DNA of 64,000 nt from Desulfofustis limnaeus (GCF_023169885.1 NZ_AP025516.1:1488001-1552000), one strand, 5' to 3'; numbered from the stretch's first letter, positions 25,363 to 34,355 are shown. The notes: generated by a model from the sequence alone, not told the origin. Translations and numbers: made by a program.

Positions 25363-27243
25363 TCATCGTCTGGACAGCCAACCGCCCCGGTCGTTGTCGG
25401 GCATCTGCAGCAGGCAGTGGGCATAGAGATGGTTCGGGTCGCTGAACAGCGGCAAGGAAACCACAGCCGGCGACAGGTGGGAAAGACCGGCCAACACCTC
25501 CGCGAATAGGGGGATCTGGGCGACCAGAGCCAGGGTCTTGCTGCCCAGCCGCTGAAAGAAACGCTCTTGCAGGGACAGGGGTTCCGCCAGGGTGGTGACC
25601 CGGTAATCGACGAGGTCGGCGCGGGCCGCGGCGGCGTGCACGGTCTGCTCCAGGGAGCCGAGCGAGTCGACCAGATCCAGCTCCTGGGCGACTCGGCCGG
25701 AATAGACACGTCCCTGAGCCAAATGTTCCACCCTCTGTGGGTCCAGGTTTCGCCCTTCGGCAACGATGGTGCGGAAGGTCTTGTAACCATGCTCCAGGGT
25801 AAGTTGAATGGCTTCCTTGAGTTCCGGCGACAGGGGCTGGCTCAGATCGAAACCGACGGCGAGATTGGCGGTGCCGACACCATCGCGGCGGATACCGGCG
25901 GCGGCCAGGGCCTGTTCGAAGGTCGGCACGGCCATAAAGATGCCGATGGATCCGGTGATGGTGCTCGGCGCTGCCCAGATTTCGTCGGCGTTGGCGGCGA
26001 TCCAATAGGCTCCGGAGGCGGCCACGCCTCCCATCGAGACCAACACCGGTTTACCGCTTTGCCGGACCTGGAGGATCTCCTGCCTGATCACCTCCGACGC
26101 GAAAGCGGAGCCGCCGCCGCTGTCGATGCGCAGCACGACGGCCTTGATTGAGGAGGTGGCACGGGCCTGGCGCAACAATGCGGTGATGGACTCCGCACCG
26201 ATCGTTCCCGGGCCACTGTGACCCGGCATGATCGTGCCCTGGGCAACGATCAGGGCGACGGCGTCCTGATCCCCGGTGTTATCCTGATAGGACCGGTCGA
26301 CCCCTTTGAGGTAGGTGGACAGGGAGACGGTGCGCACCGTGCCGTCTGAATCTCTTGCCGCCAGCGTCCCGAGGTAACGTTCGATTTCGTGGCGGGGCTG
26401 AACCTGGTCCACCAGCCCGCTATCCTTGGCGAGACGGGCCAGGTCGCCGTCAGCCTGGCGGAGGTTGGCGGGTATTTTGTTGATATAGGCGTTGAGCCCC
26501 TCCGGAGTCAGCTGCCGCTGGGCGGCAACGGTCGCCACGTACTGCTGCCACAGTTCGCCGAGCCACTCCCGGGATTGGCTGCGGTCCTCGGCAGACATGG
26601 AACTCCTGGTCAAGGGTTCGGTGGCGGATTTGTAATCGCCCACCTGGAAGACGTGGAAATTGATCTTGAGCTTTGCCAGCAGTTCCTGGAAATAGAAGCG
26701 ATAGAGGCCGAAACCGTGCAGGTTGACGCCGCCCATGGGGTTGAGAAAAATGGTGTCGGCATGGGCGGCCAGGAAGTACTGGTCCTGATCATAGTAGTCC
26801 TCCATGGCTACCACCGGCTTGCCGCTCTGCTTGAAGCGGATCAGGGCCGAGCCGATCTCCTGGAGCTGGTTGAACCCGGCCCCGCCCATCGGCTGCAGAT
26901 CGAGCACCACGGCCCTAATGGCCTCGTCGTTACGAGCCTGCTCAAGGGCGTCGAAGATGTCCTGGAGCAGTGTTTCCCGCGGTTCCTCGGAAAAACCGAG
27001 CAGGTCCGAGAGGTAGCCGTCGATCGAGTCGTCGAGGCGGCGTTGTTCGACGATATCGCCGGAGATGGTGAGCTTGAGGATGCTGTTGAGGGGGATGGTG
27101 GGCTCGGGACGGGAGAGAAAAGCGATGACGATCACGGCGATCAACCCCAAGAAAAGCAGATTGAACACGATCGTCCAGGCGACCGAAATAACTTTGGCGC
27201 ATCCTCTGAAGATGTTGAAGATGGCTCGAAAGAGATTTTTCAT
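25363..27243 (-). CDS. sppA: Signal peptide peptidase SppA, 67-kDa type
   Basis: This 626-residue inner-membrane serine protease degrades cleaved signal peptides. An N-terminal anchor (WTIVFNLLFLGLIAVIVIAF) is followed by two tandem ClpP-fold domains. The first carries FKQSGKPVVAMEDYYDQDQYFLAAHAD, where the general-base lysine is expected. The second has IDSGGGSAFASEVIRQEI and VSMGGVAASGAYWIAANADE with the nucleophilic serine. The length matches the double-domain E. coli type rather than the short SppA. Nothing nearby is clearly co-transcribed. Confidence 0.92.
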   Translation of the reverse strand: MKNLFRAIFNIFRGCAKVISVAWTIVFNLLFLGLIAVIVIAFLSRPEPTIPLNSILKLTISGDIVEQRRLDDSIDGYLSDLLGFSEEPRETLLQDIFDALEQARNDEAIRAVVLDLQPMGGAGFNQLQEIGSALIRFKQSGKPVVAMEDYYDQDQYFLAAHADTIFLNPMGGVNLHGFGLYRFYFQELLAKLKINFHVFQVGDYKSATEPLTRSSMSAEDRSQSREWLGELWQQYVATVAAQRQLTPEGLNAYINKIPANLRQADGDLARLAKDSGLVDQVQPRHEIERYLGTLAARDSDGTVRTVSLSTYLKGVDRSYQDNTGDQDAVALIVAQGTIMPGHSGPGTIGAESITALLRQARATSSIKAVVLRIDSGGGSAFASEVIRQEILQVRQSGKPVLVSMGGVAASGAYWIAANADEIWAAPSTITGSIGIFMAVPTFEQALAAAGIRRDGVGTANLAVGFDLSQPLSPELKEAIQLTLEHGYKTFRTIVAEGRNLDPQRVEHLAQGRVYSGRVAQELDLVDSLGSLEQTVHAAAARADLVDYRVTTLAEPLSLQERFFQRLGSKTLALVAQIPLFAEVLAGLSHLSPAVVSLPLFSDPNHLYAHCLLQMPDNDRGGWLSRR

Positions 27244-27469
27244 AGTGTTGGCCTGTTGCCGACCAGGTGACAGGGGATGTGGGTCACTTCCTTCATCCGG
27301 CTGAGATGAGTGACGTTAGCCGGTGGGCATATTCCGGTTATCAGAGCAGGCGGCGCGGGTCACGACGGCGTGCCTGCCAGGTTTCTTGTAATTCGCTGAG
27401 ATAATAGCAACCAAAGACGGGCAAGTAAATATGGCGGCTGGAAATAGTTTCTCCCAACTCCGGCGCGTA

Positions 27470-28570
27470 TCAGCCTGTTTTGTCGTGATCGTGCCGTGAG
27501 ATAAACGGCAGAAGCAGCTGGCGCGGACGAGTCGTCGCGCGTGGTGATAGATTGGAGACGGAAATGCCGAGCAACCGCACCTTGCGTTTGCCGGCCTCCG
27601 TTCGGCCAAGCAGGAAACGGACGGCGGATAAGAGGTGAGCCGGATCGGCTGAGGGGACGGACCCGGTCACCGACCGGGTTACGGTGGTGAAATCGGCATA
27701 GCGTACCTTCAGGGTTACAGTCGTGCCGACTAGGTGTTTGCGGTGCAGGGTGTGGCCGACCCGTTGGGCCAGCCGCGCCAGGATGGCGTCGATCCGATCC
27801 GGGTCTTTGGTGTCGTGTTCCAGGGTGGTCTCAGCGCCGATTGATTTCCTCGCCCGTTCCGATTGGACCGGTCGATGGTCATGTCCCCGGACGATATGGT
27901 AGAGAAAGACGCCCTGTTTGCCGAAACGCTCGGATAGCTCTGCCAGCGATAGTTTGAGCAGGTCGGCACCGCAGCAAATACCCTGCTGGCGCATGCGCCG
28001 TTCGGTAACGGCCCCGACCCCGAAAAACGAACCGATGGGCAGGGTGGCCAGAAAGGAAGCGGCCATCTCCGGTCGGATGACGCTGAGGCCGTCTGGTTTA
28101 TTGAGATCCGAAGCGATCTTGGCGATAAACTTGTTGAACGATACCCCGGCCGAAGCGGTAAGGCCGGTCTCTTCGCGGATCTGGCGGCGGATCTGTTCGG
28201 CCAGCATGGTGGCGGAAGGTTCGTGCCGCTTATTGACGGTCACGTCGAGGAACGCCTCGTCGAGCGAGAGCGGCTCGACCAGATCGGTGTAGGAGCGAAA
28301 AATGGTCATGATCCGCGTCGATACCTCGCGGTACCGATCGAGTCGCGGATGAATGAATACCGCCTCGGGACAGCGGGCGTAGGCGCGGGAACAGGGCATG
28401 GCCGATTTGATGCCGAAGGTGCGTGCTTCATACGAGCAGGCGGCGACGACGCCACGCGAGTCGGGACGTCCGCCGACGATCACCGGCCGGCCGAGCAGTT
28501 CAGGATTGTCAAGCTGCTCGATGGAGGCGTAGAACGCATCCATGTCCACGTGGATGATTTTTCTCTGCAT
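27470..28570 (-). CDS. dinB: DNA polymerase IV (Y-family translesion polymerase)
   Basis: This 366-residue DinB homologue has the metal-binding IHVDMDAFYASIEQLDNPEL at the start, YEARTFGIKSAMP, the catalytic PLSLDEAFLDVTV, and the helix-hairpin-helix region GVGAVTERRMRQQG. It copies past DNA lesions and is prone to error. The start at 28570 (MQRKIIHVDMD) is the family start, and a longer frame to 28633 was not used. A 50-bp repeat (28612-28661) lies directly upstream. I could not identify a LexA box with confidence. Confidence 0.94.
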   Translation of the reverse strand: MQRKIIHVDMDAFYASIEQLDNPELLGRPVIVGGRPDSRGVVAACSYEARTFGIKSAMPCSRAYARCPEAVFIHPRLDRYREVSTRIMTIFRSYTDLVEPLSLDEAFLDVTVNKRHEPSATMLAEQIRRQIREETGLTASAGVSFNKFIAKIASDLNKPDGLSVIRPEMAASFLATLPIGSFFGVGAVTERRMRQQGICCGADLLKLSLAELSERFGKQGVFLYHIVRGHDHRPVQSERARKSIGAETTLEHDTKDPDRIDAILARLAQRVGHTLHRKHLVGTTVTLKVRYADFTTVTRSVTGSVPSADPAHLLSAVRFLLGRTEAGKRKVRLLGISVSNLSPRATTRPRQLLLPFISRHDHDKTG

Positions 28571-28611
28571 AGTCGTGAGGAGCTGGTCGGGGGGCACGGA
28601 ATTTACCGTGA

Positions 28612-28661
28612 TACCCTTCGTCTCCCCGGTCACAGATCCGTACGTTTGAGTCGGGTGAACC
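28612..28661. repeat. 50-bp dispersed repeat, copy A
   Basis: This stretch aligns without gaps to 53292-53341 at 42 of 50 positions, starting TACCCTTCGT and ending GTGAACC here and ATGAACC in the other copy. It lies in the gap between divergent dinB and the CRP/FNR gene. No coding sense is evident. Confidence 0.6.
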
Positions 28662-28687
28662 CGAAATGTTGTTCTTCATCGGTTCAC
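28655..28687. promoter_or_regulatory. Inverted repeat between dinB and the CRP/FNR gene
   Basis: GTGAACC (28655-28661) and GGTTCAC (28681-28687) are perfect inverted arms separated by 19 bp. The placement between divergent promoters suits an operator or a hairpin. The left arm is also the end of the 50-bp repeat. Confidence 0.35.
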
Positions 28688-28752
28688 TATGGTAGACTCC
28701 CCTGTTCCCAGGAGTCGATCCGTCAACCCGCATGCCAGAAGGATACCATACC

Positions 28753-29424
28753 ATGACCAGTCCGAAAATCAGAGATCACCTCGCCGCCGTTTCCCTGTTT
28801 CATGGGCTACCGGACCAGCAGTTGGAAGCCATTGCCGCCCTGACCCGGGAAAAGCACTATAATCGTGGCGAGACGATCTTTTTCGAGGGAGACCCGGGCG
28901 ACGGTTTTTACCTGATCGTCTCCGGGCAGGTCAAGGTCTTTAAAATGAACCTCATGGGCAAAGAGCAGATCCTCCATATCTTCGGGGCCGGCGAGCCGAT
29001 CGGTGAGGTGGCGGTCTTTCACGGCCAGCCGTTTCCGGCAAGCGCTGAAACCCTGATGAAGAGCACGCTGCTTTTCCTGCCGCGCCGGGAATTCGTGCAG
29101 CTGATCGAGCGTCATGCGGGCATCGCCCTGAACATGCTGGCAGTGCTTTCCCTGCGACTCAGGCAGTTTACCGCCCAGATCGAAAACCTGTCGCTGAAGG
29201 AGGTTCCGGCCCGGCTGGCCGGTTATCTACTGGTTGCCTCCGAAGAACAACAGAACGGGGACGTGGTGGAACTGGAGATATCCAAAGGGCAGTTGGCTAG
29301 CTTGTTGGGGACGATTCCCGAGACGTTGTCACGGATTTTTGCCCGGATGAGCGAGGATGGTCTGATCCGGGTGGACGGCCGGACCATCACTATCCTTGAT
29401 CGAGACGGCCTGGCCGAGCTTTGA
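28753..29424 (+). CDS. CRP/FNR-family transcriptional regulator
   Basis: This 223-residue regulator has an N-terminal cyclic-nucleotide-binding-type beta-barrel (LFHGLPDQQLEAIAALT, GDPGDGFYLIVSGQVKVFK, GEPIGEVAVFHGQPFPASAE). A long dimer helix follows, then a C-terminal winged helix with ISKGQLASLLGTIPETLSRI for DNA binding. The N-terminal cysteines of FNR are absent, so it is not an oxygen-sensing iron-sulfur FNR. The ATG at 28753 is preceded by AGAAGGA. It is divergent from dinB. The effector and targets are unknown. Confidence 0.9.
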   Translation: MTSPKIRDHLAAVSLFHGLPDQQLEAIAALTREKHYNRGETIFFEGDPGDGFYLIVSGQVKVFKMNLMGKEQILHIFGAGEPIGEVAVFHGQPFPASAETLMKSTLLFLPRREFVQLIERHAGIALNMLAVLSLRLRQFTAQIENLSLKEVPARLAGYLLVASEEQQNGDVVELEISKGQLASLLGTIPETLSRIFARMSEDGLIRVDGRTITILDRDGLAEL

Positions 29425-29466
29425 ACAGCCGCTACCGCGTGGTGCCCATTCGTGTGCTCGGTTGGA

Positions 29467-30120
29467 TCAGTAGAAGATCCGGTTGACCAGGGGTTCCTCC
29501 GGTTTTTTGATGTCGGTATCGTCACCGGCGGTACGCAGGCCGAACATGGCCAGCACGTTCTTGTCCATATAGAGGCGATAGGTTCCGGCCGACAGGATGT
29601 CGGCCGTGGTGGGGTTGACCAGGCGGGCCGAGATGTACATGGTCCGCTGGCTGATGGAGAGGGTGCCGACCAGGAGGGCCTGGGCCGGCTGGATGTCCTT
29701 GAGCAGATCCAATCGTCGGGACAGGATCGTCTCGCCCGACTGCGGTTCGATCACCAGTTCGGAGCGCAGTTTGATCTCCTTGACCGCATAGCCGTTGCGA
29801 ACGAAGCGGGCTGTGATGTGTTCCTGCAGCAGTCTGCCGAAATGCGAGGTCTTTTCCAGTTGGTTGTTGTCCACGAAGGTGGTGGTGAGGATCGGCAACT
29901 GCGGTTGGCGTGGCAGCAACGGCGGGAACGCCTCGCGAACCAGGTCATCGGCGATGTCGTTGGCGAATTCGATCAGGTTCACTTCCCGACCGAGTTGGTC
30001 TTCCAGTCTGGTCTCATTGAAGGCGGCACAGCCGGAGAGCAGCAGGACCACTAGAACCAGAGTCGACAACCGGGAGTGGAGCTGTGATCGAGCGGTGGAT
30101 GAAGGGCGTTGAATGTGCAT
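29467..30120 (-). CDS. FlgO-family outer-membrane lipoprotein
   Basis: This 217-residue protein has a lipoprotein signal, with a hydrophobic run ending in LLLSGCAAF (lipobox cysteine near residue 31), and a FlgO-type domain. The domain marks are IADDLVREAF, TTTFVDNNQLEKTSHFGRLL and QALLVGTLSISQRTMYISAR. FlgO proteins were described in Vibrio as flagellum-associated surface proteins. Here no flagellar gene is nearby, so the name describes the fold only. It lies directly downstream of a second lipoprotein gene (24-nt gap), and the pair probably acts together at the outer membrane. Confidence 0.78.
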   Translation of the reverse strand: MHIQRPSSTARSQLHSRLSTLVLVVLLLSGCAAFNETRLEDQLGREVNLIEFANDIADDLVREAFPPLLPRQPQLPILTTTFVDNNQLEKTSHFGRLLQEHITARFVRNGYAVKEIKLRSELVIEPQSGETILSRRLDLLKDIQPAQALLVGTLSISQRTMYISARLVNPTTADILSAGTYRLYMDKNVLAMFGLRTAGDDTDIKKPEEPLVNRIFY

Positions 30121-30143
30121 GGGTGGGGTCTCCGCGGGTTTTG

Positions 30144-30920
30144 CTAGATACCGGTGGTGCTGTCCAGGGGTTCCAGGTGCTGGGCTTGCGGCACTGCCGG
30201 CGGGGCGTCCGGTTCCTGGGGGGCGGTCGGCGCTCGATTGTCTCCGCGGATCAGTTTGATTTCCGCCGGTTTTGCCGCCGTATTGTAATGCCAGGAGTCG
30301 TCTGAGTTGATGTAGTAGATGCTCGTGTCTCGATACAGAAAACGATCCTTGACGATCATTGAGGTGGTGACCACCACCTCATAACGGTCAAGGGATGTGT
30401 AGGCGGCGTTGATTGCGTCGATGCCGCCGGCGATGGCCATGGTTGCCAGTTCCCACGGTGCGTTGCGCAAGACGATGATGCCGGCCGAGATGGAGGTCAG
30501 CAAGCCCGGTTTGAGCGTGCGCATCCGATAGGCGTGATGGTAGACCGGTTGCGCCTTGTAATGGACGACAATGGTCTCCGGGTCGGGTACCGATCGGGTG
30601 GGGACGCCGAGATCCACTAGCCGCGTGATCAGCAGATCGCGAAACGCCTCGTCGAAGGTGGATGTCTCAGCCGGTGTGCAGGGGGTGTCCTCGCTGCCGC
30701 AGGTGGGCCGCACATAGACCGGGGCGTCGACATGACCGCCAAGAACCAGGGCCTTGTTGATCTCCGTTGCGATGTCGGTGGCCAAAACGTCCCAGTGGTG
30801 GCCGGACTGCATTTTTTGTTGGTGGGTATAGTCGTAGGTGGCCGGTTCCGGCACCCTGCTGCAGCTGGTGAAGACGAGGGCCGACAGCGTGATGACGACG
30901 GCGACAATCGGAGCTTTCAT
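30144..30920 (-). CDS. Predicted lipoprotein, unknown function
   Basis: This 258-residue protein starts MKAPIVAVVITLSALVFTSC with a lipobox cysteine at residue 20, and GAGGTGG lies 3 nt before the ATG. Segments such as WDVLATDIATEINKALVLGG and FDEAFRDLLITRLVDLGVPT suggest a FlgO/TolB-N-like alpha/beta fold. A hydrophobic central stretch (SISAGIIVLRNAPWELATMA) follows, and the C-terminal tail is rich in proline and alanine. I do not know a named family. It is the first gene of a pair with the FlgO-like lipoprotein. Confidence 0.7.
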   Translation of the reverse strand: MKAPIVAVVITLSALVFTSCSRVPEPATYDYTHQQKMQSGHHWDVLATDIATEINKALVLGGHVDAPVYVRPTCGSEDTPCTPAETSTFDEAFRDLLITRLVDLGVPTRSVPDPETIVVHYKAQPVYHHAYRMRTLKPGLLTSISAGIIVLRNAPWELATMAIAGGIDAINAAYTSLDRYEVVVTTSMIVKDRFLYRDTSIYYINSDDSWHYNTAAKPAEIKLIRGDNRAPTAPQEPDAPPAVPQAQHLEPLDSTTGI

Positions 30921-31248
30921 GACCACCTCTAAACGGCTATGAAAAAAATGTGGGGTTCGTTCCCGCCGGTTTACCGGGCCGGCGGTGATAACAGGGTGTT
31001 GCTTGACCAAGTAAATCGGGCGCAGCGGGTATGGTCTTTATATCGGCAGCTTCCGGAAAAACTATAGCCCGGTTGCGCCGGAACCACGAAAACCGCCGGT
31101 GGCCGATGGTGCCTCCGGTACGTGAGCGATACTTCGCGTTGCTCCGGGGGGCAACAGCACTTATGATGTAGACTGGCCGGCCGGTATCCTCCGCCCGGGT
31201 GAGTGGCCGCAAGAGGCTGCCTTTTGTTGTATGGTGCAAGGATGTCCG
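30921..31248. other. Noncoding gap of 328 bp between divergent genes
   Basis: No coding frame is convincing. A small hairpin GTTGC/GCAAC (31138-31155) and a C/G-rich stretch are present. The start region of the following gene carries AAGGA. No clear promoter was picked. Confidence 0.4.
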
Positions 31249-32109
31249 ATGCTTGATCTTCACCTTCACTCCACGTTCAGTGACGGTACCTACCGCCCGC
31301 GGGGACTGGTGGAGCTGGCGCGGCAGCGTCAGCTGCAACTCGTTGCCGTGACCGATCACGACACCGTTGACGGCACCGCCGAAGCCATGGCTGCCGGCCG
31401 GCGCTTCGGGGTGCGGGTATTGTCCGGGCTCGAGTTGAGCGTGTACTGGCAGTCCTACCATTTTCATCTGCTTGCTTACGACTTCAACTGGCAGGACAGG
31501 AATTTGTGCAGCGGCTTACAAGAGTTGCAGGACGCTCGTGAGCAGCGCAACAAGAAGATCGTGCAGATCTTGGCGGGCCTTGGCATCGCCATCGACTACG
31601 ACGAGGTGCGCACCATCTCCGCCGACGGCCAAACCGGTCGACCGCATATCGCCCGGTTGCTCGTCGGCAAAAAGGTGGTGGCGTCCATCGATCAAGCCTT
31701 CGAGCGGTACCTGCGCCGCGGGGGCTGTGCCTACGTGCCGCGCTTCCTCTATACGGTGAACCAAGCCATCGCTTTGATTCACGGCGCCGGCGGGGTTGCC
31801 GTGTTGGCCCATCCGGGGCAGCTGGCGTTGCCGCTGGACGAACTGGAGCATCTGGTGGGCGCTTTAAAGGAGTGTGGGCTGGACGGCATCGAGACCTTCT
31901 ATCCCACCCAGAAGGGCAAACAACTGCGGCAATTACGGGCGTTGGCCCACCACTTTCAATTGCTGGAGACGGGGGGAAGCGATTATCATGGCGATCTCAG
32001 ACCCGGGACCGGGATGGCCGGTGGCCCCCAGTTCAGCATTCCCGGCGAGGTGTTTCTTGGCCTGCAGCACCGATGGAACGGAGCTCATCACGACATAAGG
32101 GAACCGTGA
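31249..32109 (+). CDS. PHP-domain phosphoesterase (RNase AM/YciV-like)
   Basis: This 286-residue PHP protein has all metal-binding motifs: HLHSTFSDGTYRP at the N-terminus, AVTDHDTVDG, GLELSV, LAHPGQ and GGSDYHGDLRPG. The family includes YciV-type enzymes that act on nucleoside 3',5'-bisphosphates and RNA ends. The start at 31249 follows AAGGA at 6 nt. An ATG 18 nt earlier is less likely. The final codons (REP, stop) lie inside repeat copy 2, so insertion of that element probably replaced the original C-terminus. Confidence 0.88.
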   Translation: MLDLHLHSTFSDGTYRPRGLVELARQRQLQLVAVTDHDTVDGTAEAMAAGRRFGVRVLSGLELSVYWQSYHFHLLAYDFNWQDRNLCSGLQELQDAREQRNKKIVQILAGLGIAIDYDEVRTISADGQTGRPHIARLLVGKKVVASIDQAFERYLRRGGCAYVPRFLYTVNQAIALIHGAGGVAVLAHPGQLALPLDELEHLVGALKECGLDGIETFYPTQKGKQLRQLRALAHHFQLLETGGSDYHGDLRPGTGMAGGPQFSIPGEVFLGLQHRWNGAHHDIREP

Positions 32110-32240
32110 AAAGTGCCATTTCGCCTAATCTCATCGTTGCGCAATCACCTTTTGTCCTCGGAATATCATGTATATGCCTGTGGTAAAAGGTCCGTGCATG
32201 CCTCGATCTTGAATGAAATTTCGAATTTTTCAAGCTCCCC
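32099..32240. repeat. Palindromic dispersed repeat, copy 2 (142 bp)
   Basis: This is the same element as 9129-9271. It begins GGGAACCGTGAAAAGTGCC and ends CAAGCTCCCC. Compared with copy 1, the inner stem differs on both arms in a way that keeps pairing (ACCTTTTG with TAAAAGGT). It overlaps the last codons and stop of the PHP gene and ends 21 nt before the start of the NtrC-type regulator. Confidence 0.85.
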
Positions 32241-32260
32241 ATAAAAAGGATGGATGACTG

Positions 32261-33655
32261 ATGACGATGCATACCATATTGGTGGTTGACGACGAGCCGA
32301 ACTATTTGATCGTGCTCTCCGAACTGCTGCGTGATGAGGGATTTGAGGTCCTTACCGCGCCGGGGGGCGAGGAGGCGCTTGCCACCGTCAAGGAGGCCGA
32401 TCTGGATGTGGTGCTGACCGACATGCAGATGCCGGGCATGGACGGCATGACCCTGCTGGGCGAGATCAAGAAAAGCTATTCGGATCTGCCGGTGGTGATC
32501 ATTACCGCCTATGCCGAGATCGACAAGGCGGTGGCCGCCATGCAGGCCGGGGCTTACAGCTATCTCGCCAAACCGTTTTCCAACGATGAGCTGATCGTCA
32601 CCATCGGCAACGCCGTCAGCCATTATTCACTGATCCGGGAAAACACCCGGTTGCGTCGGGAGATGCAGCAGCGGGACGGGTTCAGCGGCCTGGTCGGCAA
32701 GAATCCGAAGATGCGGCAAATTTACGAGCTTATCGAGAAGGTGGCCCCGACCCCGGCCTCGGTCCTGATCAGCGGTGAGAGCGGCACCGGCAAGGAGCTG
32801 GTGGCCAAGGCGATTCACCTGCACAGCCCGCGTGAGGCCAAGCCGTTCATCACCTTCAACTGTGGAGCGCTCGACGAAAATCTCCTGGAGATCGAGCTGT
32901 TCGGCCAGGAGAAAGGCGGTTTCACCGGTGCTGCGGCGTTGCGCAAGGGACGCCTCGAACAGGCTCACCAGGGCACGTTGTTTCTCGACGAGATCGGCGA
33001 TATTCCGTTGTCCCTGCAGACGAAACTACTCCGTGTCCTGCAGGATCGGAGTTTTGAGCGGGTCGGCGGCAATCGGACCCTGCAGGTCGATGTGCGGATC
33101 CTCAGCGCCACCGTCAAGGATCTCAAGGAGGAAGTGCAACAGGGGCGCTTTCGCGAAGACCTTTTTTATCGGCTCAATGTCATTCACCTGGCGTTGCCGC
33201 CGCTACGCGAGCGGATGGATGACATCCCCCTGCTGGTGGACAGCTTCCTCCAGCGTTTTGCGGTAAAACTGGGCTATGAACGTCTGGAAATCGCTCCGGA
33301 GGCCTTGCGGCTGCTCATCAACCTGCCATGGGAAGGAAATGTGCGGGAGCTGGAAAATACCATCGAGCGTGCGGCGATCCTCTGCGGTGGGGAACTCATC
33401 AAACCGGAAGACGTGCAGCCGGAATCGATAACCGTCGACCGGGATGCCCAATGGACCCGGGAGATAGATATCCTGCGTTTGATACCCGACTCGGTGCAGC
33501 TCAACGACGTGCTCTATGCGGTTGAAGAGCAGCTGCTCAATCGTGCTCTCGAGGAGGCCGGCCAGGTCCAGGCCCGGGCGGCGGAGCGGCTCGGCATCAC
33601 CAAGAGCCTGCTGCAGTACAAGATGAAGAAGTATGGGATCAAAAAGCAGAAATAG
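32261..33655 (+). CDS. NtrC-family sigma-54 response regulator with variant GAFTGA loop
   Basis: This 464-residue regulator has an N-terminal receiver (phospho-acceptor D54, conserved DDE, T and K) and an AAA+ domain with GESGTGKE (172-179) and Walker [11 protein letters not shown] short C-terminal Fis-type helix-turn-helix ([20 protein letters not shown]) follows. The sigma-54-contacting loop reads GGFTGA (219-224) instead of GAFTGA, an unusual change. No histidine kinase is adjacent. It is closely followed by a palindrome at 33660-33677. Confidence 0.92.
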   Translation: MTMHTILVVDDEPNYLIVLSELLRDEGFEVLTAPGGEEALATVKEADLDVVLTDMQMPGMDGMTLLGEIKKSYSDLPVVIITAYAEIDKAVAAMQAGAYSYLAKPFSNDELIVTIGNAVSHYSLIRENTRLRREMQQRDGFSGLVGKNPKMRQIYELIEKVAPTPASVLISGESGTGKELVAKAIHLHSPREAKPFITFNCGALDENLLEIELFGQEKGGFTGAAALRKGRLEQAHQGTLFLDEIGDIPLSLQTKLLRVLQDRSFERVGGNRTLQVDVRILSATVKDLKEEVQQGRFREDLFYRLNVIHLALPPLRERMDDIPLLVDSFLQRFAVKLGYERLEIAPEALRLLINLPWEGNVRELENTIERAAILCGGELIKPEDVQPESITVDRDAQWTREIDILRLIPDSVQLNDVLYAVEEQLLNRALEEAGQVQARAAERLGITKSLLQYKMKKYGIKKQK

Positions 33656-33659
33656 GGCC

Positions 33660-33677
33660 GAGCCCGGATCCGGGCTC
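33660..33677. terminator. 18-bp perfect palindrome between convergent genes
   Basis: GAGCCCGGATCCGGGCTC is self-complementary and lies 4 nt after the regulator stop, before the convergent DUF2959 gene. It is a likely bidirectional terminator stem, although no T run follows. Confidence 0.55.
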
Positions 33678-33692
33678 GGGACCCCGAGCCGC

Positions 33693-34355
33693 TTACTGAT
33701 TCTGCTGCATGCCGGCGATGAAGGCGTCGGATGACTCGATGGCCTCGTTCATCCGGGCCAGAAGCTCGTCGATCTGTGTTTGCAGAGTCCCGAATTCCTG
33801 GCGCAGCGAGCCGATCGCCTGGGCGTTGAGGTTGTGCTTGAGAAAGAGCACGTTGTCCCGAAAGATGACCAGCACCGGGTCCATGCTCTTCTCGGCTCGT
33901 TTCATCCGTCCCAGCATATCTCGATAGTTTCGTTGCGTGGCCTGGAGCTGAGCCCGGCTGGAGCGGGCCATCTCCCGATTCTGATAGAGGTCGATCTCCG
34001 CTTCCCATTCGTCGAACAAGGCTTCCGCCACTGATTCAATGCTGTCGATCCGGGACGAGACCTTGTCGGCAATCGCCACGCACGCCTCGTACTCACCGTT
34101 GAGTCGATCGTAGGCCTTTTTCAGGTCGGTCTCGCGCAGGTGGACGACACTGGCGAATTGTTCGAGAGCGGACTTGAACTGCTCCTGTGCCTGCTCCTGC
34201 GAGCTGCGCGCCTCGGCGACCCGATCTACCATGATATCGCGCTTGTGGATACCGGCCTTTTCCATGGCGGCATAGTAGGTGGTGCTGCAGCCGGCCAGGA
34301 GCGCGGCAGTCAACAGGCTGAGAAGGGTCGCGGTCATCGAGAGTGGTGGGGTCAT
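33693..34355 (-). CDS. DUF2959-family lipoprotein
   Basis: This 220-residue protein has a lipoprotein signal (LLSLLTAALLAGCSTTYYAA, cysteine near residue 23). A mostly helical, coiled-coil-prone body follows with AEARSSQEQAQEQFKSALEQ and RNYRDMLGRMKRAEKSMDPV. This matches DUF2959, a family of unknown function widespread in Gram-negative bacteria. It is probably anchored in the periplasm. It is downstream of the NAD kinase gene on the same strand with a 55-bp gap. Confidence 0.82.
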   Translation of the reverse strand: MTPPLSMTATLLSLLTAALLAGCSTTYYAAMEKAGIHKRDIMVDRVAEARSSQEQAQEQFKSALEQFASVVHLRETDLKKAYDRLNGEYEACVAIADKVSSRIDSIESVAEALFDEWEAEIDLYQNREMARSSRAQLQATQRNYRDMLGRMKRAEKSMDPVLVIFRDNVLFLKHNLNAQAIGSLRQEFGTLQTQIDELLARMNEAIESSDAFIAGMQQNQ

